Assembly: GCA_045611685.1 (NCBI GenBank) | Contig: JAZKXO010000008.1 | Coordinates: 1 to 15,471, forward strand | From: SIG701 sp045611685 | GTDB lineage: Bacteria > Bacillota > Clostridia > Oscillospirales > CAG-272 | Direction: 5' to 3' | Length of the DNA stretch: 15,471 bases | In this document: positions 14,248-15,471 of the stretch, piece after piece | How the letters are laid out: each line of letters opens with the position of its first letter | Numbering within the stretch: position 1 is the stretch's first letter | The notes under the pieces: model-generated | Databases searched by the model: none | Seen by the model: the letters and a program-made list of their open reading frames with translations, nothing else | Told to the model about the DNA's origin: nothing | Made by a program: the position numbers and the translations under genes

Positions 14248-15423
14248 ATGACAGGCTTTCTCATCCGCACCTTCATAAAAGATCACGAAAACACCGCATC
14301 GGCGCCGGTGCGCACCGCATACGGAAAACTTTCGGGCCTCGTAGGCATCGTGGCGAACGTGCTTTTGTTTTTGATGAAGCTGCTCGCCGGCATGCTCGTC
14401 GGCAGCGTGGCAATTCTCGCCGATGCGTTTAACAATCTGGCGGATGCTTCCTCCAGCATTGTGAATCTGCTCGGATTTAAGATGGCGGCAAAGCCCGCCG
14501 ATCCGGAGCATCCGTACGGCCACGCACGCTACGAATATTTAGCGGGGCTCGCCGTTTGTGTTCTGATCCTTATGATCGGCTTTGAACTGTTCAAATCAAG
14601 CTTTGAAAAGATCATTCACCCCGAAGCACCTCTCTTCCGCTGGGTTACCGTCTTAATCCTACTCGCATCTATTCTTGTAAAGCTGTGGCTTTCGCTGTTT
14701 AACACGCGCCTTGGCAAAGCGATCTCCTCCGAGACGCTCCTTGCCACCGCCGCCGACAGCCGCAACGACGTGATCTCCACCGCCGCCGTTCTCGCTTCCT
14801 CTTTCATCTCTCACTTTTTCTCCGTCAATCTCGACGGCATCATGGGCGTTCTCGTGGCGATCTTTATTCTGTACAGCGGATTCGGTCTCATAAGGGAAAC
14901 GGTAAGTCCGCTTCTCGGACGCGCGCCCGATCCAGAATACATCCGCTCTATTGAAGAAAAGGTTTTAACCTATCCCGGCGTTCTTGACACGCACGATCTT
15001 CTGATTCACGACTACGGCCCGGGCCGCAAGTTTGCCTCCATTCACGTGGAAATGGCGGCGGAGGGCGACGTACTCGAAAATCACGACGTAATCGATAACA
15101 TTGAACGCGATTTTCTCAAGGAGGGACTTCACCTGATCGTCCATTTCGATCCGGTCGTAACGTCCGATGCGCTTCTCGGTGAGATCAAGGCATGGCTCGC
15201 TGAAGAGGTAACACACATCCGTCCCTCGCTCCGTATTCACGATCTGCGCACCGTTCCCGGCCCCACGCACACGAACGTGATCTTCGATCTGGTACTGCCG
15301 CACGAATACGCGGCAGAAGAACTTATTATTAAGGAAGAAATTCGAAAAGCCGTCGCCGCGCGGTATCCGAATCACTTCTGTGTGATCACCGTCGATCAGG
15401 ATTTCTCTCCGCACAACAGATAA
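14248..15423 (+). CDS. Cation diffusion facilitator family transporter, probable Mn2+ exporter
   Basis: Proton-coupled divalent metal exporter in the cell membrane. The start is the ATG at 14248 (GGAG at 14237-14240, seven bases away); the open frame back to 14206 lies in the leader hairpin. In 391 residues, the usual membrane domain has about six helices (32-215). The transport site in TM2 reads Asn62-x3-Asp66 (ADAFNNLAD) and that in TM5 Asp170-x3-Asp174 (AADSRND). Zn/Fe-type members such as YiiP have D-x3-D and H-x3-D, so the missing His favours Mn2+, by family knowledge. HPYGHARYE follows TM2. The tail is longer than in YiiP and seems to hold two similar domains (about 225-303 and 318-386, aligning LLIHDYGPG with LRIHDLRTVPG). 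Single-gene unit ending in a terminator. Confidence 0.9.
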   Translation: MTGFLIRTFIKDHENTASAPVRTAYGKLSGLVGIVANVLLFLMKLLAGMLVGSVAILADAFNNLADASSSIVNLLGFKMAAKPADPEHPYGHARYEYLAGLAVCVLILMIGFELFKSSFEKIIHPEAPLFRWVTVLILLASILVKLWLSLFNTRLGKAISSETLLATAADSRNDVISTAAVLASSFISHFFSVNLDGIMGVLVAIFILYSGFGLIRETVSPLLGRAPDPEYIRSIEEKVLTYPGVLDTHDLLIHDYGPGRKFASIHVEMAAEGDVLENHDVIDNIERDFLKEGLHLIVHFDPVVTSDALLGEIKAWLAEEVTHIRPSLRIHDLRTVPGPTHTNVIFDLVLPHEYAAEELIIKEEIRKAVAARYPNHFCVITVDQDFSPHNR

Positions 15424-15465
15424 AAGACGGCGGGATCGAAAACCCATTCCGCGTCTTTCCCTTTT
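15423..15465 (+). terminator. Probable terminator after the cation diffusion facilitator gene
   Basis: AAAGACG (15423-15429) pairs with CGTCTTT (15452-15458); after a one-base bulge six more pairs (15431-15436 with 15446-15451, one G-U) close a nine-base loop. The tail CCCTTTT is a weak T run. It overlaps the stop codon by one base. Confidence 0.7.
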
Positions 15466-15471
15466 AGCGGG

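Noticed and set aside
1..15471. CRISPR arrays, insertion sequences, tRNA or rRNA genes
   Set aside because: No regularly spaced direct repeats, transposase motifs or tRNA/rRNA signatures were seen on reading the window; small structured RNAs could still be missed.

Overview
The window looks like a chromosomal segment of an anaerobic, low-to-mid GC Gram-positive bacterium, most likely a gut-type Clostridia (Bacillota). The evidence is a C+ (zinc-ribbon) ribosomal protein S18, a class B sortase, a lipoprotein foldase next to pth-mfd, strong GGAGG ribosome binding sites, very consensus-like sigma-A promoters and a desulfoferrodoxin. No sequence in the window fixes the genus. Almost every gene is intact; only the first (gap) runs off the left edge.

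Layout. (1) 1-759, minus strand: 5' three quarters of glyceraldehyde-3-phosphate dehydrogenase. (2) 760-1083: a 324-base AT-rich divergent promoter region with a candidate gap promoter on the minus strand and a near-perfect extended -10 promoter for rpsF on the plus strand, followed by a two-hairpin rpsF leader. (3) 1084-2264, plus: the classical rpsF-ssb-rpsR operon, ended by a strong terminator shared with the convergent operon. (4) 2312-4903, minus: a three-gene operon read as class B sortase, RlmA-like rRNA methyltransferase, GT2 glycosyltransferase, from its own promoter. (5) 5073-10502, plus: promoter, structured leader, then pth-mfd-foldase lipoprotein (peptidyl-tRNA recycling, transcription-coupled repair, secreted protein folding), ended by a strong terminator. 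(6) 10623-11132, minus: a leaderless Cu/Zn superoxide dismutase family protein. (7) 11272-13599, plus: a two-gene operon of a duplicated DUF1538 membrane protein and a tandem P-II-like signalling protein. (8) 13645-14117, minus: desulfoferrodoxin (superoxide reductase) with a strong promoter and a PerR/Fur-like 7-1-7 inverted repeat over the start of transcription. (9) 14154-15465, plus: a cation diffusion facilitator transporter with Mn-type metal-site residues, preceded by a promoter that runs almost directly into an intrinsic-terminator-like hairpin.

How the parts fit. The left two thirds is housekeeping. The right third (10.6-15.5 kb) reads as a stress and ion-homeostasis neighbourhood: two different superoxide-removing proteins, a probable peroxide- or metal-responsive operator, a probable divalent metal exporter, and a probable ion transporter paired with its own P-II-type regulator. 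The most interesting candidate for a poorly described system is the DUF1538/P-II pair: transporter and regulator are both two-copy internal duplications, and the regulator gene carries a consensus Shine-Dalgarno and in-frame ATG exactly at the junction of its two domains, so it may make both a two-domain and a one-domain P-II protein.
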